DNA of 64,000 nucleotides from Magnetospirillum aberrantis SpK (GTDB lineage Bacteria; Pseudomonadota; Alphaproteobacteria; Rhodospirillales; Magnetospirillaceae): assembly GCF_011022235.1 (NCBI RefSeq), contig NZ_JAAIYP010000044.1, positions 124,001 to 188,000 on the forward strand, given 5' to 3'. The notes under the pieces were generated by a model. The model did no database searches, was not told where the DNA came from, and saw only the letters and a list, made by a program, of their open reading frames with translations. Below are positions 8,697 to 17,265 of the stretch, in pieces. The position numbers and the translations under genes are program-made. Each line of letters starts with the position of its first letter. Positions within the stretch are counted from its first letter, which is position 1.

Positions 8697-9104
8697 ATGC
8701 AAAAGAAGCTTCGTATCACCGTCGAAGGCAAGGTCTACGACGTGACGGTCGAGGAGTTGACCGAGAACGGCCACGCCGCTCCCTCCTATCCGTCCATTGC
8801 CGGCACCGGCGCCTCGAGCTCGGTGGTGGCGGCGCCCTTGTCCGCGCCCATGCCGCATGTGCCGGCCGCCGCGCCGGCCGCCTCGGCTGTGCCGGGGGCC
8901 GAAATCTGCCCGTTGGGCGGCGTGGTGGAATCCGTCGATGTGACGGTTGGCCAGAAAATCTCGCAAGGCGACAGGATCGCGGTGGTCGAGGCCATGAAGA
9001 TGAAGACTCCGGTGCACGCCAATCATTCCGGCACGGTGGCGTCCATCGCCATCAAGCCGGGTGATCCGGTGGAAGCGGGTGCCGTTCTGATGACCATCGC
9101 CTGA
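8697..9104 (+). CDS. mmdC: Biotin carboxyl carrier subunit of the decarboxylase
   Basis: 135 residues. The N-terminus is MQKKLRITVEGKVYDVTVEE, then an Ala/Pro-rich flexible hinge, then a C-terminal biotinyl domain with EAMKMKTPVHA; Lys101 is the expected biotin attachment site. The GAAGGA site before ATG 8697 decides the start over an open frame reaching back to 8619. It carries CO2 from the carboxyltransferase to the membrane subunit. Confidence 0.93.
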   Translation: MQKKLRITVEGKVYDVTVEELTENGHAAPSYPSIAGTGASSSVVAAPLSAPMPHVPAAAPAASAVPGAEICPLGGVVESVDVTVGQKISQGDRIAVVEAMKMKTPVHANHSGTVASIAIKPGDPVEAGAVLMTIA

Positions 9105-9120
9105 ACTCTGGAGAACGGCC

Positions 9121-10377
9121 ATGGAGCGCCTGAACGTCCTTGACCTGTTCCAGGGCATCGCCACGCTGGTGGCGGCCGACCCCTCCATCCTGATCATGCG
9201 TCTGGCGCTGATCGGGCTGGGGGTGCTGTTGATCTACCTGGGCAAGAAGGGCGTGCTCGAGGCCCTGTTGATGATTCCCATGGGGCTGGGCATGGCGACC
9301 ATCAACGCCGCGGTCCTGTTCATTCCCCAAGGCGGCTGGCTGCGTCCCGGTCCCAACCAGATTTTCGTCGATGCCCTGGCCAGCGCCGACACCGCGCTTC
9401 AGACCACCCAGTTGATGAACATCCTTCAGATCAACTGGCTCCAGCCCATCTACACCTTCACTTTTTCCAACGGCCTGATCGCCTGCATGGTGTTCCTGGG
9501 GATCGGCGTGCTGCTGGACGTGGGTTACGTGATGGCGCGGCCGTTCCAGAGCATGTTCCTTGCGCTGTTCGGCGAGTTGGGAACCATCGTGATCTATCCC
9601 ATCGCCATCGCCATGGGGCTGACGCCGGGACAGGCGGCGTCGGTGGCCATCATCGGCGGCGCCGACGGGCCGATGGTGCTGTTCACCTCGTTGTCCTTGG
9701 CGCGCGAATTGTTCGTGCCGATCACCGTGGTCGCCTATCTTTATCTGGGGCTGACTTATGGCGGCTATCCCTATCTGATCCGGCTGATGGTGCCGAAAAA
9801 GCTGCGGGCCTTGCCCATGCCGCCGCCCAAATCCACCAAGCCCATCACCTCGACCCAGAAAATGGCCTTCGCGGTGGTGATGTGCATCCTGTTGTCGCTG
9901 TTGTTCCCGGTGGCCGCGCCGTTGATCCTGTGCCTGTTCCTGGGAGTGGTGATCAGGGAAAGCGGGCTGGTGCCGTTCATGGATTTGCTGAGCGGGGTGT
10001 TCCTGTATGGCGGCACCTTCTTCCTGGGGCTGTTGCTGGGCGTGTTGTGCGAGGCCCGGCTGTTGCTTGATCCCCAGGTGCTCAAGCTGCTGTTGCTGGG
10101 CATGCTGGCGCTGCTGATCTCGGGCATCGGCGGCATCCTGGGCGGCTATGTGCTGTATTTCATGACCGGGCGGAAATACAACCCGGTCATCGGCATCGCC
10201 GCGGTGTCATGCGTGCCCACCACCGCGAAGGTCGCGCAGAAAGAGGTGTCCAAGGCCAACCCGGCGGCCATCGTCATGCCCCATGCCCTGGGGGTCAACA
10301 TTTCCGGTGTCATCACCACCGCCATCATGGCGGCCATCTACGTGACACTGATCCAGGCCATGTATCCGGCCCACTGA
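9121..10377 (+). CDS. mmdB: Sodium-translocating decarboxylase beta subunit (OadB/MmdB)
   Basis: 418 residues, strongly hydrophobic, with about ten membrane segments. It decarboxylates carboxybiotin and exports Na+. Family signatures are IIGGADGPMVLFTS, whose Asp is essential for ion transport in characterised OadB, and the C-terminal IGIAAVSCVPTTAKVAQK region, followed by MPHALGVNISGVI. The usual OadB wording in that second motif is VSAVPMAARV, so Cys/Thr/Thr replace Ala/Met/Ala here, as in the subgroup paired with acyl-CoA-type carboxyltransferases. It is the last gene of the four-gene operon, 16 bases after mmdC. Confidence 0.93.
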   Translation: MERLNVLDLFQGIATLVAADPSILIMRLALIGLGVLLIYLGKKGVLEALLMIPMGLGMATINAAVLFIPQGGWLRPGPNQIFVDALASADTALQTTQLMNILQINWLQPIYTFTFSNGLIACMVFLGIGVLLDVGYVMARPFQSMFLALFGELGTIVIYPIAIAMGLTPGQAASVAIIGGADGPMVLFTSLSLARELFVPITVVAYLYLGLTYGGYPYLIRLMVPKKLRALPMPPPKSTKPITSTQKMAFAVVMCILLSLLFPVAAPLILCLFLGVVIRESGLVPFMDLLSGVFLYGGTFFLGLLLGVLCEARLLLDPQVLKLLLLGMLALLISGIGGILGGYVLYFMTGRKYNPVIGIAAVSCVPTTAKVAQKEVSKANPAAIVMPHALGVNISGVITTAIMAAIYVTLIQAMYPAH

Positions 10378-10402
10378 CGTCGGAGACGCTTGCGGCGGCG
10401 GT

Positions 10403-10951
10403 CTATTCGCCGCCGCCGGCCTGGGCCTCGGCGCGTTGAAGCAGGCGCATCACCGTGGTCGGGTGCACCCCCAGCGTGCGGGCGATCGAGGCGTAGGTGC
10501 GGCCCGCCGCCAGATCGTCGCGCACCATGCGTACCAATTGATCGTCCAGCTTGCGCGGTCGGCCCGGCTGGGCCCCGCGCAAGGCCGCGTCCTCACGCCC
10601 GACGCGGCGCCGTTCAGCCAACAGGCGGCGGTCGAAATCGGCCAGTGCCACCAAAGCGTTGCGCGCCGCCGGAATGGACGTGTCGATCCGTTCCGCCGCC
10701 AGCCGCAGGGTCGCCCCCGCCCGATGCACCCGATGGCACACCCGCAGCAATTCGCCGATCGATACCGCCAGATGGGGAATGGATGGCGACACCAGCACGT
10801 CGCCTCCGCTCAGATCGGCCAACAGCCGAATTCGGGCGTCGTCGCGCCCGACCGGGTCGGATTCGATACGCAAGCAGCGTTCGGCACGCAGGATCGCCTG
10901 GGGCGCGCCCGCTTCCTCGACATCAATGCGACGGAAATAGCCGACGATCAC
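10403..10951 (-). CDS. Serine-recombinase-like protein lacking catalytic residues
   Basis: 182 residues from a GTG at 10951 that has GGAG nine bases upstream. The layout matches small resolvases: VGYFRRIDVEEA at the start, ERIDTSIPAARNALVALADFDRRLLAERR in the middle, GRPRKLDD, and a C-terminal helix-turn-helix YASIARTLGVHPTTVMRLLQR. The catalytic GYxRVSTxxQ is replaced by GYFRRIDVEEA, so no serine is left at the nucleophile position. The DR..RS arginine motif is replaced by SPSIPHLAVS. It is probably a DNA-binding protein rather than a recombinase. An in-frame ATG at 11077 would add 42 residues that look non-coding. Confidence 0.72.
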   Translation of the reverse strand: MIVGYFRRIDVEEAGAPQAILRAERCLRIESDPVGRDDARIRLLADLSGGDVLVSPSIPHLAVSIGELLRVCHRVHRAGATLRLAAERIDTSIPAARNALVALADFDRRLLAERRRVGREDAALRGAQPGRPRKLDDQLVRMVRDDLAAGRTYASIARTLGVHPTTVMRLLQRAEAQAGGGE

Positions 10952-11106
10952 GAATGGATTCTCCGTTTCACAAGCTGGTCCGCAAGGTTGTCCACTTTCC
11001 CCAGCTTGTCCACAGGTTTCGCACGGCGTTTCCGCAGCTTTTGGCGCGGTTGACCGTTGGGGGAGAGGCGATGGCAAGCAAGCGTTTTTAGGTGCGACAG
11101 TTTCAT
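10948..11106 (-). CDS. Possible small basic protein coupled to the recombinase-like gene
   Basis: 52 codons starting MKLSHLKTLACH and ending KRRIHS. The stop overlaps the GTG of the following gene by four bases (GTGA), which would couple their translation. The middle is amphipathic and charged (DKLGKVDNLADQLVK). There is no clear ribosome-binding site and no recognised homology. It may be leader RNA instead. Confidence 0.3.
   Translation of the reverse strand: MKLSHLKTLACHRLSPNGQPRQKLRKRRAKPVDKLGKVDNLADQLVKRRIHS
10988..11014. promoter_or_regulatory. Two DnaA-box-like sites upstream of the recombinase-like gene
   Basis: TTGTCCACT (10988-10996) and TTGTCCACA (11006-11014) match the DnaA box TTATCCACA at 7 and 8 of 9 positions, in the same orientation, 18 bases apart. 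They lie just upstream of the GTG start at 10951, inside the possible small frame. Binding is not shown. Confidence 0.3.
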
Positions 11107-11230
11107 GCAGTGATGTTTTGCACGATCCGGCGCAGGAACATGGGATCTTTTGCCCACAGCCCCAGGAATGGACCTTCCAGCGGTGTCGGCCGACCGTCTG
11201 GAACGCCCATGCCCGAGTGTTGGGCGGGGG

Positions 11231-12364
11231 TCACGGTCGCGGCAGCAACAGCCAGGCGCGGCCGAAATGCTTGAGATGGCCGGCGAAGTCCTCGGCCTTG
11301 GCGCCGGCTCCGGCGTAGATGTCGATGCGGCCCACACCCTTGATGGCGCCGCCGCGATCCTGGACCGCCATCAACCGGGGTTGGTACGATGCCACCCGGC
11401 CCTGGTCGTCCAGGATCGGCATCTCGATCAGCACCATGGCACCCAGCGGCAGCACCGAACTGTCGGCGGCGACGCTGCGGAACGGCACCAAAGGCACCGC
11501 CGCCGCGCCGGTGACCGCCGCGATGTCGGTGGTGAAGAAGGAATAAGAAGGGTTGAGGTCCATCACCTCGCGTACGCGGGCGGGATGGCGGGCGAACCAA
11601 TCCTTGATCGCCGCCATGGAAATCTCTTGGGCGGGGATTTCACCCTGGGCCACCAGATACTTGCCGATGCTGACATAAGGATGGCCGTTCTTGCCGCCAT
11701 ACGAGAACAGGCGGCTGGTGCCGGCGGTGTCGAAGCCGTATCCCGATCCCTGGACCTGAAGGAAGTAAAGTCCGATCAAGTCGTCGGTCCAGGCTAGTTC
11801 CAAGCCCTTGCCGCTCAGCGCGCCCTCGTCGATCTCCTTGCGGTTGGGCAAGAGTTCGGCCATGCCGGTGGGGCGGCGATACAGCGGGAAGCGGAAGGTG
11901 TCGGACGGCCTGTCGGAAATGCGGATGCTGGGGGTGAAATAGCCGGTGAACCGCACGTTGCCCTGGCCGTCGCCCTTGAGGATATAGGGCTGGACGTATT
12001 CGCCCAAGGGGCGGCCGCTGCCGGCCCATTGGCGCAGACGCTCGACCGTGCCTTTCAGGTCGGCGGCGGTGACGCGCCGTCCGACGCCGTCGAAGGTCGC
12101 CGCCGGTTCGCCCTTGGCCTTGTCCAGGGCGCGGGCCTGGTTGTCCAGCATGGACATCAGGGCGGCGCGATCCTCGCCGGCCAGGGGGGCTTCGTTCGGC
12201 AGCGACGCCACCGGGGTAAACACCGACCCGAGCGCCGGAAACGACGGGTCGCGGCCATCGCCGACAAAAGGCGGCAGATCGTCCGCCGCCGTGGCGCTTC
12301 CCGTCCCCAGGGCGAGTGCCGCCGCCAGCACGTAAATCCTTGCCGCCGCCAACCCCATCGCCAT
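11231..12364 (-). CDS. mltA: Membrane-bound lytic murein transglycosylase A
   Basis: 377 residues. It cleaves peptidoglycan between MurNAc and GlcNAc with formation of 1,6-anhydroMurNAc. A signal peptide covers about residues 1-27 (MAMGLAAARIYVLAAALALG), without a lipobox cysteine, so it is probably periplasmic and soluble. The MltA core follows (FTGYFTPSIRIS, FPLYRRP, LEYLQVQGSG-like IGLYFLQVQGSGYGF). The C-terminal 3D domain has VQDRGGAIKGVGRIDIYAG with catalytic-type Asp residues. GGGAG lies 7 bases before ATG 12364 and sets the start. Confidence 0.93.
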   Translation of the reverse strand: MAMGLAAARIYVLAAALALGTGSATAADDLPPFVGDGRDPSFPALGSVFTPVASLPNEAPLAGEDRAALMSMLDNQARALDKAKGEPAATFDGVGRRVTAADLKGTVERLRQWAGSGRPLGEYVQPYILKGDGQGNVRFTGYFTPSIRISDRPSDTFRFPLYRRPTGMAELLPNRKEIDEGALSGKGLELAWTDDLIGLYFLQVQGSGYGFDTAGTSRLFSYGGKNGHPYVSIGKYLVAQGEIPAQEISMAAIKDWFARHPARVREVMDLNPSYSFFTTDIAAVTGAAAVPLVPFRSVAADSSVLPLGAMVLIEMPILDDQGRVASYQPRLMAVQDRGGAIKGVGRIDIYAGAGAKAEDFAGHLKHFGRAWLLLPRP

Positions 12365-12459
12365 GCCATTTCTCCCGCGTCGCGTCGTGTGTTCCCGTCG
12401 TTGGCCGATTATGGCATCGCGACAGCGGTTTGCCTGCTTAATTTCTTGGCTGCATCTCC

Positions 12460-12468
12460 TGTGGATAA
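12460..12468. promoter_or_regulatory. Perfect DnaA box
   Basis: TGTGGATAA equals the consensus TTATCCACA on the minus strand. It lies 96 bases upstream of the mltA start. A single consensus 9-mer is expected by chance every few hundred kilobases, so its position in the AT-rich block is suggestive only. Confidence 0.35.
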
Positions 12469-12517
12469 AATGCCGGCTCATGCCGTCACCAAGATGATCG
12501 CGGTGTAAATGCGTCGA

Positions 12518-12840
12518 TGCGAAATGATAATGCATAATGTGGAATGCCGGGGTTTTTCGATTCCAGGCAGAGGTTTCGAGTATGAATGGCCGTTACAATG
12601 CGCGTGCAAAATAATAATGCGAAAAATGTTGAAAACCTGTTGGAATGGTGGGGATGAATGATCCCGGATGATGTGGCGGCAGCCTCTGTTCCATGGCGAC
12701 ACGCGACTGGTTGGGTGATGGCGCCGGGGGGCGCCAGGTGGTTCCGTGGGCTTTGTTCAGATGCTCACAAGGGCTGTTCATGCCCATGTCCATAGCCGCA
12801 TGAACGCTTGCACATTGCGTGCGAAATAATGCTGCGAAAT
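12518..12840. repeat. Three copies of a TGCRAAATRATAATGC-type motif
   Basis: Copies at 12518-12538 (TGCGAAATGATAATGCATAA), 12605-12628 (TGCAAAATAATAATGCGAAA) and 12820-12840 (TGCGAAATAATGCTGCGAAA) share TGC[GA]AAAT[GA]AT and a second TGC. Same orientation, spacings 87 and 215 bases. The shape is reminiscent of Fur-family boxes of alphaproteobacteria, but the half-sites are direct rather than inverted. Function is inferred. Confidence 0.45.
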
Positions 12841-12878
12841 AGATGGATAAAGTTGGGGAATCTGTGGAAAACGTCCGA

Positions 12879-13559
12879 TCAGTCGTCGACGATGACGCCG
12901 TCCACCAGATGCACCCGTCGGTCGGCCAGTTCGGCCAAATGGGTGTCGTGGGTCACCACCACCACCGAGCGGTTCTGGCGGTGGGCCAGGTCGCGGAACA
13001 GTTCGAACACGATCTGGGCGGTGTGGGTGTCCAGATTGCCGGTGGGCTCGTCCGCCAACAGGATGGGCGGATCGTTGGCCAGTGCCCGGGCGATGGCGAC
13101 GCGCTGGCGTTGGCCGCCCGAAAGCTGGTCGGGGCGTTTGTGCCGGTGCTCGCCCAGTTCCAGGGTTTCAAGCAACTCGGTGGCGCGGCGGCGGATGGCG
13201 CGGTCGTCCAGCCGGTCCAGCCGCCTCATGGGAATTTCCACGTTGGTCTGCGAGGTGAATTCCGGCAGCAGGAAATGGAACTGGAAGACAAAGCCCAGCC
13301 GCTCCAGCCGCAGCGCGGCGGCCTGGTCGGGCGAAAGGTTCGAGGTTTCGGCGCCCTGGATCGCCACCGTGCCGGCGCTGGGCCGGTCCAACAACCCTAA
13401 CAGATAAAGCAGCGACGACTTTCCCGACCCCGACGGGCCGGTGACGGCGACGAATTCGCCGGGGGCGACGCGGAAGTCGATGTCGCGCACCAAGGTCACC
13501 GGCACCGGGCCGGGAAGCTCGCGGGTGACCTTGCGGGTCTCGATGGCGAAAGCGCTCAT
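12879..13559 (-). CDS. ABC exporter ATPase, LolD-like
   Basis: 226 residues. Walker [10 protein letters not shown], signature [15 protein letters not shown], Walker [13 protein letters not shown] and H-loop VVTHD are all present. The stretch [14 protein letters not shown] is the LolD-type Q-loop region. The start overlaps the permease stop by four bases (13556-13559). Its partners are one FtsX-like permease and an HlyD-type adaptor rather than LolC and LolE, so it more likely powers a MacAB- or DevBCA-like exporter. Substrate unknown. Confidence 0.88.
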   Translation of the reverse strand: MSAFAIETRKVTRELPGPVPVTLVRDIDFRVAPGEFVAVTGPSGSGKSSLLYLLGLLDRPSAGTVAIQGAETSNLSPDQAAALRLERLGFVFQFHFLLPEFTSQTNVEIPMRRLDRLDDRAIRRRATELLETLELGEHRHKRPDQLSGGQRQRVAIARALANDPPILLADEPTGNLDTHTAQIVFELFRDLAHRQNRSVVVVTHDTHLAELADRRVHLVDGVIVDD

Positions 13560-14809
13560 CCGGCACCCCGCACGATGTCCACCGGGTTCAGGCGGCTGGC
13601 GCGCCGCGCCGGAATCCACGCGGCCAGGGTGGCGGACAGGATGGCCATGCCGCCGCTGATCAGGTAATGGCGCGGCGTGCGGTACAGGATGAAGCCCTGG
13701 GCCTTGACGAAGCCTTCCATGGCGAAGCGCAGGGTGCCCATGAACTCGACGATGCCGTAACCCAGGGCCCAGCCGATCACCGTGCCGAGAACGCCGACCA
13801 TCAACCCCTCCATCAGGAAGATGCGGCGGATGTCGGCGTCGCGGAATCCCATGGATTTCAGGATGCCGATGTCGCGGGTCTTCTCGAACACCACGGTCGA
13901 GATGACGTTGAAGATGCCGAAACAGGCGACGATCAGGATGGCGCTGACCGTGGAATACATGATCACGTTCTGGATGACGAAGATGCCCAGCACGTTGCGC
14001 GACTGTTCCTGCCACGGTTCGGCGCGGTATCCGAACTGGCGCTCGATGCGCGCGGCCAGGGGCGCGGCCTGTTCCACGTCGTCAAGGCGGATGTTGATGC
14101 GGTTGATGACGTTGGCCCGGCCTTGCAGCACCTGCGCCTTCTTCAACAGGACGTAGGTGTCGAAATTGTCCATCAGCGTCAGGCCGGAACTGAAGATTCC
14201 CACCACTTTCATCTTCAGCACCACGCCGGTCGGCGACACCACGCTGATCAGGTCGTCCATGCGGATGCCGCCGCGCTTGGCGACGCCGTCGCCGATGATG
14301 ATGCCGTTGGCGGTGGTGTAGAGCGCGTCGAGCGTCGCCCCCTCGACTAGATCCTTTTCCAGGTGGCTGACCCGGCGTTGCCGTTCGGGCACGATGCCGG
14401 TGACGTTGGCCGACACGTCCTTGCCGCCGAAACGCAGCAAGATGTTGCCCGACAAGGTGGGCGCCACGTGGATGCCCGCTTCCTCTTCCAGCACCGCCAG
14501 CATGGAGCGGGCGCCGCGAATGCCGCGGGTCTCGTCCAGCGGCTTGAGCCCGCGCAGGTCGAGCGCGCCGTCGCCGTACAGCACCTCCACCGGCTGGCGC
14601 GGCGGGTCGCGGAAATCGTCCTTGACGATGATGTGGGGCTGGATGTCGATGATGCGCGAGATGAAATCCTGTTGGAAGCCCTGCATCATCGAGGCGATGG
14701 CGATGAAAAAGGCGACGCCCAGGCTGACGCCCAACAGCGACACCAGCGTCTGGCGGCGGCGGTGCGCCAGATGCTGAAGCGCGATGTCGAGACCAAGCGG
14801 CAAGGCCAC
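13556..14809 (-). CDS. ABC exporter permease, FtsX/LolC-MacB type
   Basis: 417 residues. One N-terminal membrane helix near residues 20-43 (SLLGVSLGVAFFIAIASMM) is followed by a periplasmic domain of about 220 residues, then three C-terminal helices with the FtsX-family cytoplasmic loop (TRDIGILKSMGFRDADIRRIF). The protein ends at IPARRASRLNPVDIVRG, the usual LolC/E-type ending. It has four helices, so it should act as a homodimer. The gene sits between adaptor and ATPase, 10 bases after the adaptor. Confidence 0.88.
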   Translation of the reverse strand: MALPLGLDIALQHLAHRRRQTLVSLLGVSLGVAFFIAIASMMQGFQQDFISRIIDIQPHIIVKDDFRDPPRQPVEVLYGDGALDLRGLKPLDETRGIRGARSMLAVLEEEAGIHVAPTLSGNILLRFGGKDVSANVTGIVPERQRRVSHLEKDLVEGATLDALYTTANGIIIGDGVAKRGGIRMDDLISVVSPTGVVLKMKVVGIFSSGLTLMDNFDTYVLLKKAQVLQGRANVINRINIRLDDVEQAAPLAARIERQFGYRAEPWQEQSRNVLGIFVIQNVIMYSTVSAILIVACFGIFNVISTVVFEKTRDIGILKSMGFRDADIRRIFLMEGLMVGVLGTVIGWALGYGIVEFMGTLRFAMEGFVKAQGFILYRTPRHYLISGGMAILSATLAAWIPARRASRLNPVDIVRGAG

Positions 14810-14819
14810 GGCTGGCTCC

Positions 14820-15833
14820 TCAGGGCTTGGCGCGGACGCGCTCGCCCGGCTTCAGGCCGGTGGGCGGCGCGGCCAGCACGCGGTCTTCGGCGCTCAATCC
14901 GTCCTTCACCTCGATCCGGTTGCGGCCCCGGATGCCGATGGTGACCGGCCGTTCGCTGGCGACGCCGTCCTCGGCCACGTAAACCTTGCCGTCCACCAGG
15001 GCGGTCGAGGGGACCAAAAGCGCGTCGGCGGTCTCGGCGGTGACGATGTTGACTTCGGTGGTCATGCCGACCATCAGCGGCGTGTCGTCGGGCAAGGTGA
15101 CACGCACGCGGAACGTCTTGTTGATCGGGTCGCCCTTGGGGGTGACGCGGCCGACGCGGGCTTCCAGCACCTGACCGGGGAAGCTGTCGGATTTGATCAG
15201 GACCTTCTGGCCCGGCTGGACACGAGGAATGTCCTCTTCGTCCACGTCCACGGTCAGGCGCAGCGGTCGGGGATCGCCGATCCAGAACAGAACGTCGTTG
15301 ACGCCCACCACTTCGCCCACTTCGAAATCGCGGCGCATGACTTGGCCGTCGATGGGGGCGACGACCAGCAAATCGGCGCGCCGCTGGCGGCTGGCGGCGA
15401 TGGCGGCGGTGATCTGGTTCAGTTCGCTCTTGTCTTTTTCATAGGCGTCGCGTGAGCGTACGCCGCTTTGCACCAGCGCCGCCGAGCGGTTCATCTGCTC
15501 GCGCCAATAGGCGGCCTTGGCCTCAAGCTCGGCGACCCGCGCCCCGGCCTCGCGGTCGTCCAGGCGGGCCAGGGGGTGGCCGCGCGTCACATGTTCGCCC
15601 TCGCGCACCAGGATTTCCGCCAGCCGCCCCGGCGTCACCGCCGCCACCTTGGCCCAGTTTTCGGGTTCGACCACACCGGTGGCATAGACCGCCTCGACCG
15701 CCGGGCCGCGCGTGGGCTGCGCCAGTTCCACCACCCGGGCGCTGTTGCGGAACCACCATGCGCCACCAGCGGCGGCCAGTGCGGCCAGCACCAGCAGCGA
15801 CAGCAATAGACGACGCAGACGGCGGGATGTCAT
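14820..15833 (-). CDS. Periplasmic adaptor (HlyD/MacA-like membrane fusion protein)
   Basis: 337 residues. Signal anchor near residues 8-28 (LLSLLVLAALAAAGGAWWF). A lipoyl-like half motif (VTPGRLAEILVREGEHVTRG), a short coiled-coil hairpin (residues about 95-140), the returning lipoyl half (VAPIDGQVMRRDFEVGEVV), then beta-barrel and membrane-proximal domains. The hairpin is short. It should bridge the permease to an outer-membrane channel encoded elsewhere. First gene of the exporter operon. Confidence 0.88.
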   Translation of the reverse strand: MTSRRLRRLLLSLLVLAALAAAGGAWWFRNSARVVELAQPTRGPAVEAVYATGVVEPENWAKVAAVTPGRLAEILVREGEHVTRGHPLARLDDREAGARVAELEAKAAYWREQMNRSAALVQSGVRSRDAYEKDKSELNQITAAIAASRQRRADLLVVAPIDGQVMRRDFEVGEVVGVNDVLFWIGDPRPLRLTVDVDEEDIPRVQPGQKVLIKSDSFPGQVLEARVGRVTPKGDPINKTFRVRVTLPDDTPLMVGMTTEVNIVTAETADALLVPSTALVDGKVYVAEDGVASERPVTIGIRGRNRIEVKDGLSAEDRVLAAPPTGLKPGERVRAKP

Positions 15834-15914
15834 GGGCGGTGGGTGTCCTTCGCTGTTGGGTGGCCCTGTGTGACGGAAAGGAGGGCGGGGAACAAGTTAA
15901 ATATTAGAAAGAAC

Positions 15915-17129
15915 TTAAGTGACAAGGTCACGCAACGGCACGTCCAGGGCGGCGCGCTGCCGCTCTCGGGCCTCGGCCACCAATGGCGCCACCTTGGCCC
16001 GCCAGGGGGCCGCCGACAACAGTTCGTCATCCAGGGCCAGGTTCAGTTCCAGCGCCGTCGCCAGATCGGCCAAGGTGGTGTGGTCCAGGTCGCGGGCCAG
16101 CAGATGGCGGCCGCCGGCCAGGGGGGCGGCGAAACCGGAATCGCACAGCCGTTGCAGAACCGCGTTGAGTTCCGGTTCGGCGGCGGCGGTGGCCGCCAAC
16201 AGGTCCTGGCGGGCGGCGCCCTTGCTGGCTGCGGTCATGGCCTGTTGCAGGCGGGCCAATACCTCCAGCGCCAGGGTCAGGCGGCGGGCGCCCTTGGCGC
16301 GGCGGGTGGTCTCGTGGTGGCCGGCCCGCCATTCGGGCAAGGCGGCGGTGATCTCGGCGCCCACCAGCACCACCCCCCACGACAGGAACATCCAGAACAG
16401 GAAGATGGGAACCGCCGCGACCGCGCCGTAAAGGTTGGTGTAGGCCTTGGAACTGGTGACGTAGAAGGCGAAGCCCCAGCGCAGCCCGGCGAACAGCACC
16501 GCCGCCACCACCGCCCCGGCCACGGCGTCCTTGACCTGGACGCGGCGATTGGGGATGGCTGCGTAAAGTCCGGTGAACACCAGGACCGTCAACAGGAACG
16601 GCAGCGGCAGCGACAGCATGGGGCTGACCGCCTGGGCCATGGGCCACGCCTTGGCCGCCGCCACATAGCCCTGAAGCGAGACGGCGACGCCCAGCAGCAA
16701 GGGGCCAAGGGTGAGACCCGTCCAATAGATCAGCAGCTTGGACAGCAGCGGCCGTTCGCGGGCCACCCGGAAGATCATGTTGAAGGCGCGTTCGATGGTC
16801 ACCAACAGCATGACGGCGGTGAGAGCCAACCCGACCACGCCGGCGGCGGTCAGCTTGCCGGCATTGGCGATGAAGCGGTTGATCTGGGTTTCCACCACGT
16901 TGCCGATGGCCGGCACCAGATTCTTGACGGCGGCGCCGATCAGGTCGGCGCGGATCGCGTCGAAGGCGGGAAAGGCGGCCAGCATGGCCAGCGCGATGGC
17001 GATCAGCGGCACCAGCGACAACAACGAGGTGTAGCTGAGCGCGGCGGCGATGCGGGTCGCCCCGTCGGCTTGGAAGCGTTTCGCCACGAACCGCAGGAAA
17101 CCGACGAAACGCCGTGCCCTGGCACGCAT
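15915..17129 (-). CDS. yihY: YihY/BrkB-family inner membrane protein
   Basis: 404 residues from ATG 17129. Six membrane segments of the family follow AALSYTTLLSLVPL-like AALSYTSLLSLVPLIAIALA; other marks are NMIFRV, YAAIPNRRVQVKDAVAGAVVAAVLF and LYGAVAAVPIFLFWMFLSWGVVLVGAEI. A 130-residue C-terminal extension rich in Ala/Leu looks like a winged-helix-type tail found in many proteobacterial members. The family was once called RNase BN; that activity belongs elsewhere. The start is uncertain: GTG 17186 and ATG 17243 are in frame, but the latter would nearly touch the divergent fabI. Confidence 0.85.
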   Translation of the reverse strand: MRARARRFVGFLRFVAKRFQADGATRIAAALSYTSLLSLVPLIAIALAMLAAFPAFDAIRADLIGAAVKNLVPAIGNVVETQINRFIANAGKLTAAGVVGLALTAVMLLVTIERAFNMIFRVARERPLLSKLLIYWTGLTLGPLLLGVAVSLQGYVAAAKAWPMAQAVSPMLSLPLPFLLTVLVFTGLYAAIPNRRVQVKDAVAGAVVAAVLFAGLRWGFAFYVTSSKAYTNLYGAVAAVPIFLFWMFLSWGVVLVGAEITAALPEWRAGHHETTRRAKGARRLTLALEVLARLQQAMTAASKGAARQDLLAATAAAEPELNAVLQRLCDSGFAAPLAGGRHLLARDLDHTTLADLATALELNLALDDELLSAAPWRAKVAPLVAEARERQRAALDVPLRDLVT

Positions 17130-17265
17130 GATCAGGGCTTCGGCATGGCCGTGGGTCGGCTTTGCGTCTTGTTGGGTTCTCTCCACCTTTGCCCCCCGTT
17201 CGGTTTCGTGTAGGATGCCGCCCGCCTTGAACAGGCTTACCATAGCATTACGCAAAGAGGATCGC

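Larger units (their letters stand above)
12365..12878. other. AT-rich intergenic block with iterated motifs
   Basis: 514 bases without a credible gene, upstream of mltA and downstream of the exporter ATPase. It is clearly richer in A+T than its surroundings. It holds one perfect DnaA box, one near-match (TGTGGAAAA, 12863-12871) and three copies of a TGCRAAAT-type motif. No tRNA or clear sRNA structure was seen. Confidence 0.6.

Noticed and set aside
12365-12878. Chromosomal replication origin
   Set aside because: Only one consensus DnaA box and no origin-flanking genes such as dnaA, hemE or parAB; kept as a weaker finding about the region.
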